DNA of 64,000 bases from Dehalococcoidia bacterium (lineage in GTDB: Bacteria > Chloroflexota > Dehalococcoidia > Lucifugimonadales > UBA3495). Below are positions 20,381 through 29,216 of the stretch, piece by piece. Positions within the stretch are counted from its first letter, which is position 1; every line of letters begins with the position of its first letter. Both the position numbers and the translations under genes were made by a program. The notes beneath the pieces are model-generated. The model was not told the origin of the DNA and did not search any database. It saw nothing but the letters and a program-made list of their open reading frames with translations. The stretch covers positions 1,005 to 65,004 of the forward strand of contig JAGWBI010000006.1 in the NCBI GenBank assembly GCA_021295965.1, given 5' to 3'.

Positions 20381-20390
20381 CGTCAGTTGC

Positions 20391-21161
20391 TCACCCCTGA
20401 AAGATACGCTCGCGGTGATAGGCCAAGAAATCCCGATGTGGCGCGAATTTTTCCGGCAGTCGAATCGGTTGCCCATCATAGGCAGCAATGGACGTTGAGA
20501 AAAACTTGCCACCGATAGCGGTATGCTCATGTGACACTCGAATGGTCATGTCGTCTTGAATAGTCAGCAACCCGGCGTCAAATGCCTTGTGGTGCAATAC
20601 TGACAGCAAAAGGCCGTTGCGGGGATTTGTCCGGTTCGCCCTGTCGTGTTGCCATGGGACGATATGGCTGGCCTGGAGCAGTGTAGGAATCGCAAGCCCG
20701 GTGATGCAGCATTGTTCGTTATATGCGCTCATAATTGCCGCTCGGAAGAACCGCTGCCCGATGCGAATAGTGGCCTGTACAACCCGGTCTTCGCCAATAG
20801 GCACGTCGTAATAGTTTGGCATGACCTGTTCGACAGTAGGCTCTGGCATTGCCTCCGTTGCCAGCAGGGCCTGTTCGCACTCGACGGCAAAGCGATCCCA
20901 ATCGCTGGTCATTTCCTCCCACATCGCGCGGTCGTTGGCGGATGCAGCCCGCAGCCCCTTATGGCCCTTGGACGTAACCGCAGGGTCCAGACTGGCGATG
21001 TTGTCCATCTTCATTGACAAGGCCGCCGGCGTCCTGCCAATAGCGGCGGCCACCCGAATGATGTCCGGGTGCCGCGAGTTGATCCTGGAAAACGGAATCC
21101 GGCAATACATCGCAAACGCCACCAACAATTGCTGGCGCGTCCAGTTAGTTCGGGGGGGCAT
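20391..21161 (-). CDS. HNH endonuclease (restriction-endonuclease-like)
   Basis: FFRAAIMSAYNEQCCITGLAIPTLLQASHIVPWQHDRANRTNPRNGLLLSVLHHKAFDAGL HNH core. Confidence 0.9.
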   Translation of the reverse strand: MPPRTNWTRQQLLVAFAMYCRIPFSRINSRHPDIIRVAAAIGRTPAALSMKMDNIASLDPAVTSKGHKGLRAASANDRAMWEEMTSDWDRFAVECEQALLATEAMPEPTVEQVMPNYYDVPIGEDRVVQATIRIGQRFFRAAIMSAYNEQCCITGLAIPTLLQASHIVPWQHDRANRTNPRNGLLLSVLHHKAFDAGLLTIQDDMTIRVSHEHTAIGGKFFSTSIAAYDGQPIRLPEKFAPHRDFLAYHRERIFQG

Positions 21162-21290
21162 AATAAACGTTCACATAACACCAACGATCTGACCATTGCA
21201 TAACTATTGGTGACATTGATTTTGTTATATTTCGTATTGTCAATAGTAATATAATCTCTGTAAATATAAAGAATATGCTATTTCATAGCA

Positions 21291-21776
21291 TCAAGTGCAT
21301 TTCTGTGTTAATGAAGTGAAGGCTACGTCATTAAGATATTGAAAGCTTTGTGGGGGATGCTCAATACCTATTTCAGGCAAATACATTTCCGTAGTGAATG
21401 GAATGAACTTTCGGATCACAATTGCGGTTGCTGTGAGTAGCCCTTCAAGGTATGCGAAAAGTGCTTCGCGGGTTATACCACCTTTGTCTCCGTGGTCGTA
21501 CCACAGAGCAGCCGGCGTGTCCCTTACAACCCGTTCTACCTCGCAGACGCCTATTAGCCGTTTTACGGGTGTTGTCGAGTAAATCACGATATGGCTTATT
21601 ATCCTCGCAAAAGGGCGTCGCCGGAACTCCACGCTTTTTTCCCCCTTCCTGATGAGGTCCACGTAACGAGGATGAATTGACAGCAGCGCTACAGATCCTT
21701 CTTGTCGATGTTGGCCTCCAGCCAAACGTTTCCCTCGGGCGGCACCTTCATGATTGATTGAGTCGGTGCCTGCCAT
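21291..21776 (-). CDS. ASCH-like domain protein (start uncertain; overlaps upstream gene)
   Basis: VALLSIHPRYVDLIRKGEKSVEFRRRPFARIISHIVIYSTTPVKRLIGVCEVERV. Confidence 0.75.
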   Translation of the reverse strand: MAGTDSINHEGAARGKRLAGGQHRQEGSVALLSIHPRYVDLIRKGEKSVEFRRRPFARIISHIVIYSTTPVKRLIGVCEVERVVRDTPAALWYDHGDKGGITREALFAYLEGLLTATAIVIRKFIPFTTEMYLPEIGIEHPPQSFQYLNDVAFTSLTQKCT

Positions 21777-23181
21777 ACTTGTGCCTCCCTCAGTTGTGCG
21801 TCTGTTGGTCCGGACCTCAAGATGCGAGATTGGCGAAATAATATCGCAAGTACTTCCCTGTTGCCGTCTTCGGTCATATCCCGTATTTGGTCGGGCGAGT
21901 ACACGCTTCGTTTGCCCACGTAGTCAGAGATTGCTTCGTGTGATTTTGACACCAAGGTGCTTTCTGCAATGCCAACGACCGTTAGCCTCCTGCGGTCGTG
22001 TGACCGGTAGAAGCACAGGATGTCCCCGGGCTTTATTTGTCTGTTGCCGCCCCGTGACAGGTAGGCTTTCTGGATGCTGTTGCCAGCAGGCAACAACGTG
22101 CCAAGCTCCCTCAGTTGTCCCTGTTGGTCTGCTTCAGGGAACAATATTTTGTGGAATTTGGGTTCTATTGGCACTATGAACCGCTGAACGTTGGTTGCGT
22201 AGTGCCATGGCCCATATTTCACGTGGTAATCCAGAGTGTCTAGCGCCTCTGACGTCGCCTCCTGCGGCGTCAGGGACTTCACCATCACCAGTTCACCCAG
22301 TCCGGTTCGTTCGTCGGTGCAGAAGAAGCCGTAGTTGTCTAGGAAGTCCGCTATGTTTGGTACTTTGGGAAAGCCGTGACGTACGCTGAGGCAGCTTGAT
22401 TCGCGTAGGCGTAGTCAAAAACCGATTTCAGCAATAGTTCGCCGTACCGCATCCCTGGGTACTGCTCCGAAACCTTGAACAAGCACACCTTGAGGGTTTT
22501 GCCGCCCGGTCCGTACTCCGGAGGTTCTTCCCACTTGACGATAGTCAGGGCGGCCAAGCGCCCGTCTCGCTCTACGGTCCAGCACGTCCTGTGCTCCGTT
22601 TTGCATTTCTGCAACCAATTGTCGAAACCGGAGTAATCCGCCCTCAACGTGTCGAATATTGGGTCTCCAGCGTCCAGCGTGTGCGCCACTGTTCCTAGCG
22701 GTAGTAGAGCAATATCCGCAGGTTGCGGCGCGATGGCTCGGAGATAAGCAACAGCGTCCTCAATACGTGCGACTCGCTCACCCAGTCCAAGCCGTCGCGC
22801 CTTCTTGTGAATGTTGCCGTCTTCAGTGACCAGCAGATTCACCGCATCCCCTAACACGGCCGCTAATATGTGATGATCTACCCAGTCATTGCTTCCCTGT
22901 TGTGGGTTACCGCATTGCAAAGCGATTTCAAGTTGAATGCGTGGGGGTTCAGGAAGAGCGGGATGATTGGATGTGATCATTCGCCGCCATTCCCTGCTAG
23001 ACCGGTCCGGCACGTTCGCGAAGTCGTACTGCATAGCCAGCGAGTGGTAGTGGGTCGTGTGCCCGTGCTCGTTGGCCAGCCGGAGCAAGGCTCGTGCAGC
23101 TTCGGCAGTCGGTTCGGGTGTCTTACCTAGATCGGGGTAAGCGGAGATAAGGATGTTGGAGTCCAGCAGGATGTTTAACAT
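21689..23181 (-). pseudogene. PIN-GNAT-EVE/ASCH-like fusion protein split by a -1 frameshift near 22352..22366
   Basis: ORF 22351..23181 (MLNILLDSNILISAYPDL PIN; KVCLFKVSEQYPGMRYGELLLK GNAT) ends inside AFPKYQT*; the other frame continues NIADFLDNYGF...GELVMVKSLTPQ, matching the usual GNAT FPKH-x-x-x-x-x-LL-x-x-FGF spacing. Confidence 0.7.
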
Positions 23182-23579
23182 GGGCGATAGTCCAGAGACG
23201 CAAAGTCAACGGTCATCCGACGCTGGACGAACTTGGTGAACGATTGGCGTGGCGCGCAAATCGCAAACAGCAAGGGTATGCCTGGGGCCAGATCGCGGTA
23301 CATCGGTATAAGCCATTCCAGATTCTCCGAAACCTTAATCTGCTGCCCCTGTGGATAGTCGTTACTGGCCGGGAACATATCAAGGGCCAGGAACGCCGGA
23401 TCGTCTCCGTCCAGTTTTTCATTCGGGTTGTTCAGCACGTAGGTATCGTGGCAACCCGAGTCCTTGTCAATGCCGGCAATAACGTAGCCGCCGGCATCCA
23501 GCAGGCCGCGGGTGGTGCCGCCGGCTCCGCAGTAGAAATCGACGGCGAGGAACTTGGGTATGTCGAGCGCGTTCAGCAC
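23175..23579 (-). pseudogene. Truncated, probably inactive DNA cytosine-5 methyltransferase (N-terminal half only)
   Basis: FLAVDFYCGAGGTTRGLLDAGGYVIAGIDKD motif I; motif IV reads ICAPRQSFTK instead of CAPCQPFTK; ends about 20 aa later. Confidence 0.8.
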
Positions 23580-23618
23580 CTTTATTTGCCAGGTTGGAGG
23601 TTCGGCCTTTTAAACTAT

Positions 23619-23649
23619 ACGACGGCGGGTTAGTCAACCCCGCCGTCGT
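23619..23649 (-). terminator. Candidate hairpin downstream of the alpha/beta hydrolase gene
   Basis: acgacggcgggtt-agtc-aaccccgccgtcgt; strong stem, no clear U-tract. Confidence 0.35.
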
Positions 23650-23676
23650 CGCTGCTTTTCCAGCCGTCAATCCGGC

Positions 23677-24474
23677 CTACGCCAGGAAGTCCTCCACCAG
23701 GCTCACAAACCGGTCGGTGGCTTCCAGTTCCGGGTGATGGCCGCAATTCTCGATGATCTCCAGGCGGCTGCCGGGGATGCGTCGGTGGTACTCCCGTCCG
23801 GCGCTCACCGGAACGATGGCGTCCTGGTCGCCCCAGACCAGCAGCGTCGGGATCCGCTCCAGGCGGTACACCTGGTGGACCAGACCGGGATCGTGCATGT
23901 AGGGACGCCAGGCCACGCGGCAGGTGGCTTCCATACCGTATTCCCATCGCTCCAGCACGTCCTCCTCCGGCTCAGCCGGGCAGATGGTACGGTACTCCGG
24001 CGTCCCGTCGGGGTCCAGCAGGGAATCGCGGATGTACATGGGCGGCGTGACTTCGAAGATGTCGTAGATCTGTCCTTCCGGCGGGCGTATGCCGCTGGCG
24101 CCCACGAGGATCAGGCGGCGGAACTGCTGAGGACACATGGTCGCCAGCTCGGCGGCCAGCCACCCGCCCAGGGAGAACCCCATCAGATCCGCGCCCTCCA
24201 GGCCCAGCTTGTCCAGCGCGCCCAGGTACCAGATCGCCACGTCGTGGATGCTCATGGACCAGTCCAACTGGTCGGAAGCGCCGCATCCGGGATGGGACGG
24301 AATGTGCAGCGTGTGGTTCTGGGCCAGAGCCTGGTGATACCCGAGCCAGCCGGGATGTCCCAGCTCGTCGTGCAGGATGACCAGCGGACTTCCGGAGCCA
24401 CCGGTGACCACCTCCATGCTGGAACCGGATACCTCGGTGATGCTGGAAGTCCAGGGTTGGGTTGCAGTAGTCAT
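23677..24474 (-). CDS. Alpha/beta fold hydrolase
   Basis: ADLMGFSLGGWLAAELA nucleophile elbow; LLVWGDQDAIVP; IIENCGHHPELE. Confidence 0.92.
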   Translation of the reverse strand: MTTATQPWTSSITEVSGSSMEVVTGGSGSPLVILHDELGHPGWLGYHQALAQNHTLHIPSHPGCGASDQLDWSMSIHDVAIWYLGALDKLGLEGADLMGFSLGGWLAAELATMCPQQFRRLILVGASGIRPPEGQIYDIFEVTPPMYIRDSLLDPDGTPEYRTICPAEPEEDVLERWEYGMEATCRVAWRPYMHDPGLVHQVYRLERIPTLLVWGDQDAIVPVSAGREYHRRIPGSRLEIIENCGHHPELEATDRFVSLVEDFLA

Positions 24475-24707
24475 ATCGTAAAATGTCCTTCCAAAATCCC
24501 AGGTAGGGAAGCAATGCGCAACGGGAATTCCGCAACATCATAGCCGGCGGCCTAATGTAGCGCAACTGTTCAGAGCAGACGGCGGTGTCCGGACCCCAAT
24601 CCGCCATGTACTCGAAAAGCGCCATCCCCAAATCCGATCATGTTGGGCGTGTATAATCGGCGGATGCTTTGCCTCAACCCCGTGTCCGGGCGCCCTCCGA
24701 GCCGCCC

Positions 24708-25976
24708 ATGCTGTTAGCAGCCCGTTCCCGGCTGCATTACGGCTGGGCGATCTTCGTCCTTTCCCTGGGCAACCTTACCGTCGAGGGCGGCACCAAAAAC
24801 AGCGAGGCCGTCTATTTCAACGCCCTGAGGGACGCCTTTGGCAGAAGCGCGACCTACACCTCGGCGGTTTTCTCCCTCGCCGGCCTCATCGGAGCCATTT
24901 CCGCACCGCTGCTGGGTATCCTGCTGGACCGCTGGGGAGCGCGAATCCTTTTCCCGCTGGCGGGACTGTGCATCCTCTTCGGTTGGTGGGCATCCAGCTT
25001 CGCCACCGACCTGTGGCAGATGTTCATCTTCTACGGAATATTTGCCGGCATCGGCCACACTGCTATATCGTCCTTCTCAATGACGGCGACGCTGGCGCCC
25101 TGGTTCCCCCGAACCCGGGGCCGTATGCTGGGGTTGGCCGACAGCGGGAACCCCTTGGGGCAAGCCATTTTCGCCCCCTTGGCCGGCGTGCTGACCAGCA
25201 ACTTGGGTTGGCAGTGGGCCTACCGCATTTTCGGCGTCATCTTCGCTACGCTGATTGCCATACCCAACGGTCTGCTGCAACGACGCGCACCGGAGGGTTT
25301 CGGTGATTCGCCGGCGTCGCATCCTCCGCCGCTCGCGGCGTCCGAACCATCGGCGCCGGCGCCACCACCGGCGTCGCCGTCCCTTGGCGGAGTCGTCCAT
25401 GACCCGGCGATGTGGCTGTTGGTGCTGACCCGGATCACCGGCTCCGTCTGTACTCAGATGGTAAGGGTCCATCAGGTGGCGTTCTTCGTCCTTGCCGGCT
25501 ACAGCTTACAGACGGCAGCCAACACCTTGGGCCTGCTGGGGGCGGTTAGCCTGTTCGCTCGTCCGCTGGTGGGTTTGGCGACCGACCGCTGGGGACGGGA
25601 GTCGGTTTACACCATCGGGATGAGCGTATATGCCGCCGCAGTGCTGCTGGTCCTGTGGCTGGGAGACGGCGAAAGCTGGTGGCCCCTCGCCCTCTACATA
25701 GCCCTCGCCGGAGTAACCGACGGCATCAGCGGCCTCATCGTGGGCGCAAAAGCCGCCGATCTATTTCCCGCCGAATCGCTGGGTACCGTGATGGGTTTTG
25801 TGGAGATGGGTCGGGGCGCGGCCATATTTCTCGGCCCCATCATCGCCGGCTTACTGTTCGACGTGCAGGGAAACTACGTGCAGGCGTTCATCCTCTCCGC
25901 CGCCCTGTCCCTCGCCTCCATCTGCACCATGTGGGCGGCGGATTTCATCGGCCGCCGGCGACGCCACCTTCCCTAG
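24708..25976 (+). CDS. MFS transporter
   Basis: Multiple TM segments; LGILLDRWGARILFPLAG; LATDRWGRESVYTIG. Confidence 0.9.
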   Translation: MLLAARSRLHYGWAIFVLSLGNLTVEGGTKNSEAVYFNALRDAFGRSATYTSAVFSLAGLIGAISAPLLGILLDRWGARILFPLAGLCILFGWWASSFATDLWQMFIFYGIFAGIGHTAISSFSMTATLAPWFPRTRGRMLGLADSGNPLGQAIFAPLAGVLTSNLGWQWAYRIFGVIFATLIAIPNGLLQRRAPEGFGDSPASHPPPLAASEPSAPAPPPASPSLGGVVHDPAMWLLVLTRITGSVCTQMVRVHQVAFFVLAGYSLQTAANTLGLLGAVSLFARPLVGLATDRWGRESVYTIGMSVYAAAVLLVLWLGDGESWWPLALYIALAGVTDGISGLIVGAKAADLFPAESLGTVMGFVEMGRGAAIFLGPIIAGLLFDVQGNYVQAFILSAALSLASICTMWAADFIGRRRRHLP

Positions 25977-25978
25977 CC

Positions 25979-26401
25979 CTACGGATCCGCCTCGGCAAGC
26001 CAGTTGAAGAAGCTCAAGCCGCCCGTGTACCGCTCCGGCAGCAGCAGCCAGAACGTTTGCAGGAGACTTTCGACCCGGGCCAACCCCCGTTCCACGGCAA
26101 TCCGGTCTAAGTCCACTTCGTAGAAGTTGGCGTGCATCGTGCGCGCTACCTCCATCCCGTCTCTGATTGCGCCAGGATCATTCGATTCATCGGCTACCTG
26201 ACGGGCTGAGGCCAAAATTTCGGCGTGGCCGAAGTGTCGCCATCCCCGATGGCTGGCCACCGCCTTGGTCATCTGCGCGAACGCTCTCCAGCCCTTTTCC
26301 CCAGCCTGGCACAGGTCTCCCTCCGCCAGACACGCGGGGCATTTCAGCCAATATTCCCTGGCCTGCGCCAGATGCTTGCGCACGCGCTCGTCCCGCAGCA
26401 T
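25979..26401 (-). CDS. PaREP1/HEPN-like small helical protein, paralog 2
   Basis: EGDLCQAGEKGWRAFAQMTKAVASHRGWRH...ARTMHANFYE. Confidence 0.65.
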   Translation of the reverse strand: MLRDERVRKHLAQAREYWLKCPACLAEGDLCQAGEKGWRAFAQMTKAVASHRGWRHFGHAEILASARQVADESNDPGAIRDGMEVARTMHANFYEVDLDRIAVERGLARVESLLQTFWLLLPERYTGGLSFFNWLAEADP

Positions 26402-26611
26402 GGGCGATTCCGTGTGTACGGCCGGTGGCATATTACCCTCCGCACAGCAGACAAATCTCTGGTTTGAATTGTTGCCCGACGGGTATGGTTTGTCAATTCA
26501 CGGCGCTCGCTCGGTGCAATTAGCAAGCTTTCGGTTGTGGCCTCCGATTGAGGGGCGGAAGAAACGCTATGCTATACTTCCGGCATCCTGTTATCTAGGT
26601 AGGAAACCGGG

Positions 26612-28288
26612 ATGACAACGCTGACCACCACGCTGCAAGGTTCCGATTTGCGGCAGGCCATGCTGGGGGCGGTGGCCTATATGGAACTCTACCGGGACGC
26701 GGCCAATGCGCTCAACGTGTTCCCGGTACCGGACGGAGACACCGGCACCAATATGCTCCTTACGCTTCGCGCCGGCGTGGAGCAGATGAACAAGGACGCC
26801 GAAGCCACTTCCGCCGGAGACGTCGCCGAGTCCATCGCCACCGGCGCCTTCTGGGGAGCCCGGGGCAACAGTGGCGTCATCCTCTCCCAACTGCTCCGCG
26901 GTTTCGCCGACGGAGTCGCCGGATCCGACGAGATCGATTCCTCCCATGCCGTCGCCGCCTTCCGCTCCGCCACCGACTCTGCATACGGCGCAGTCAGCCA
27001 GCCCCGCGAAGGCACCATGCTCTCGGTCATCCGCGGGGCCTCTGACGCCACCGTCACTGCCAACGATGGCGGCGAACGCGACGTGATTACACTGTGGCAG
27101 ATCGCCTACGACGGAGCCATTGAAGCGCTGGCCCGCACCCCGGAACAGTTGCCCGTGCTCAAAGAGGCCGGCGTCGTCGATTCTGGCGGCTTGGGTGTTG
27201 TCGCCATAATCGGCGGCGCGCTCAGACACCTCCTGGGCGAGACCGACCAGCCCGTTGACCTGGGCCTGCGCAGTGTCGGCGGCCTGATCGACCCCAGGCA
27301 GACCGCCTCGGTGGCCATCGACACTGAGTTTCTGGACGCCCATGAAGAAACCGAGTTCGGCTACTGCACCCAATTCGTCATCCACGGCAACGACCTGAGT
27401 GTGGACGTGCTTCGCGCGGGCCTCGACGCCTTGGCCGAGTCCACCGTCATCATCGGAGGGGGGTCTGCGGTTCGCGTCCACGTGCATACGGAAGACCCGG
27501 GCGCGGCTCTCACCTTTGGAATAGCCCACGGTGACCTCGATGAGGTCAAAATTGACAATATGAGCCTGCAAAACCGGGACTGGACCGCCGGTCACCGGGA
27601 GCGCACTCGGCCCGACGAAATCCGGCCCGGCGTATCAGTCATTGCCGTCGCCTCCGGTCCCGGCATCGCGGCCCTGTTCCAGGACGCCGGCTGCGCCGCC
27701 ATTGTCCCCGGCGGGCAGACCCTCAACCCCAGCGCCAGCGAAATCATCGACGCCGCACTGTCCGCCGGTACCAGCGACGTGATCGTCCTTCCCAACAATC
27801 ACAACGTCGTCCTCACCGCGTCCCAGGCCGCCGACGCCGATACCGGCGAAGTCACCCTCCACGTAGTGGGAACCCGAACCATGCCCCAGGGTACCGCCGC
27901 CATGCTGGGATTCAATCCGGAAACGTCATTGGACGACAATCTGGCCAGCATGGGGTCAGCTAGCCGGTCCGTGGAGACCCTGGAAATCACCCAGGCGGTG
28001 CGCGACTCCGTGGTGGACGGCCAGCAGGTGCGTGATGGCGAATACATGGCGATCCTGGACGGCAAGCTGGCCGCATTGGCTGACTCACCCGACGACGCCT
28101 TGAAAGAAGGCTTGCAACAGTCTGCCGTTGACCAGGACAGTATCATCACTTTGTACTGGGGCGAGGGAGCTACGACGGAACAGGCCACCGCCTTGCAGGA
28201 AGAGTTGGAAGAGACTTATGAGGGCGCCCAAGTTGACGTGTACGAAGGCGGACAGCCCCATTACCCATATCTGGTCTCAGTCGAATAG
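26612..28288 (+). CDS. DAK2 domain fatty-acid-kinase-like protein (FakA/YloV family)
   Basis: NVFPVPDGDTGTNMLLTLRAG; ARGNSGVILSQLLRGFA; EFGYCTQFVI. Confidence 0.92.
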   Translation: MTTLTTTLQGSDLRQAMLGAVAYMELYRDAANALNVFPVPDGDTGTNMLLTLRAGVEQMNKDAEATSAGDVAESIATGAFWGARGNSGVILSQLLRGFADGVAGSDEIDSSHAVAAFRSATDSAYGAVSQPREGTMLSVIRGASDATVTANDGGERDVITLWQIAYDGAIEALARTPEQLPVLKEAGVVDSGGLGVVAIIGGALRHLLGETDQPVDLGLRSVGGLIDPRQTASVAIDTEFLDAHEETEFGYCTQFVIHGNDLSVDVLRAGLDALAESTVIIGGGSAVRVHVHTEDPGAALTFGIAHGDLDEVKIDNMSLQNRDWTAGHRERTRPDEIRPGVSVIAVASGPGIAALFQDAGCAAIVPGGQTLNPSASEIIDAALSAGTSDVIVLPNNHNVVLTASQAADADTGEVTLHVVGTRTMPQGTAAMLGFNPETSLDDNLASMGSASRSVETLEITQAVRDSVVDGQQVRDGEYMAILDGKLAALADSPDDALKEGLQQSAVDQDSIITLYWGEGATTEQATALQEELEETYEGAQVDVYEGGQPHYPYLVSVE

Positions 28289-28326
28289 CATCGACACATA
28301 CTTTTTCACAACCAGGAGCGAATGAC

Positions 28327-29160
28327 ATGGCCATAAAAATCGTCACCGACAGCACCTGTGACATCTCCCGCGACACCGTTGAGCGTTTTGAAATTTCCGT
28401 GGTCCCAGCCTATGTCATGTTCGGAGAACAGTCCTACCGCCAGGGCATCGACATCAATCCAACCCAGTTCTATGCTCGTTTGCAGTCTTCGGCACAGTTG
28501 CCCAGCACCTCCCAGCCCACCCCCGGCGACTTCACCGAACAATTGCAGCCCCTGGTTTCAGAGGGACATCAGGTCATCTGCATCACCGTGGCGCGGCAAC
28601 TGAGCGGCACCTACAACTCGGCAGTCCAGGCGGCTGCCCAGTTTGACGATGGCGCGGTCACTATCATTGACTCCGGCACCGCGTCGGTGGGCCATATGCT
28701 ACAGGTGGTCGCCGCCGCCGAGGACGCCGCCGCGTCCGATGCTACGGCGGAGTCGGTGGCCGAAGCGTCCCGTGTCCGCGCCGGCAACGGCTACGGTTAC
28801 GCTATGGTGGACACGCTGGAATACCTGCAAAAGGGCGGACGCATCGGCAAAGCCCAAGCCTTTATGGGTTCTCTGCTCAAGGTCAAGCCCATCCTCCGGG
28901 TCGCCAACGGTGAAGTGTTGCCCGTTGACCGCCCTCGCAACGTGCGCCGCGGTCTGCAACGTCTTGAGGAATTGGTCCGTGAAGCCGGCTCTGCGTCCAA
29001 GCTGGCCGTGGCCTACACCACCGACGCCCGCCCAGCGGAGGAAATGCGGAATCGCTTGTCCGATCTTGCCGACCCTGAAAACACCTACACCATCCAGATC
29101 GGTTCCGCTATCGGCACTCACACCGGCCCCGGCGCCGTGGCGGTGTCCACCCTACCTTGA
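28327..29160 (+). CDS. DegV family protein (FakB-like)
   Basis: KIVTDSTCDISRDTVERFEISVVPAYVMFGEQSYRQGID; TSQPTPGDF; LQKGGRIGKAQAF. Confidence 0.95.
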   Translation: MAIKIVTDSTCDISRDTVERFEISVVPAYVMFGEQSYRQGIDINPTQFYARLQSSAQLPSTSQPTPGDFTEQLQPLVSEGHQVICITVARQLSGTYNSAVQAAAQFDDGAVTIIDSGTASVGHMLQVVAAAEDAAASDATAESVAEASRVRAGNGYGYAMVDTLEYLQKGGRIGKAQAFMGSLLKVKPILRVANGEVLPVDRPRNVRRGLQRLEELVREAGSASKLAVAYTTDARPAEEMRNRLSDLADPENTYTIQIGSAIGTHTGPGAVAVSTLP

Positions 29161-29189
29161 CCGGGGCCATTTCAAAGCCCCTTGACATC

Positions 29190-29216
29190 CGCTCATGGTG
29201 AGCTTGTCGAACCATG
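29190..29216. repeat. CGCTCATGGTGAGCTTGTCGAACCATG dispersed repeat overlapping the recG start codon
   Basis: Near-identical units at 2649..2675 and 15037..15062 (reverse). Confidence 0.75.
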
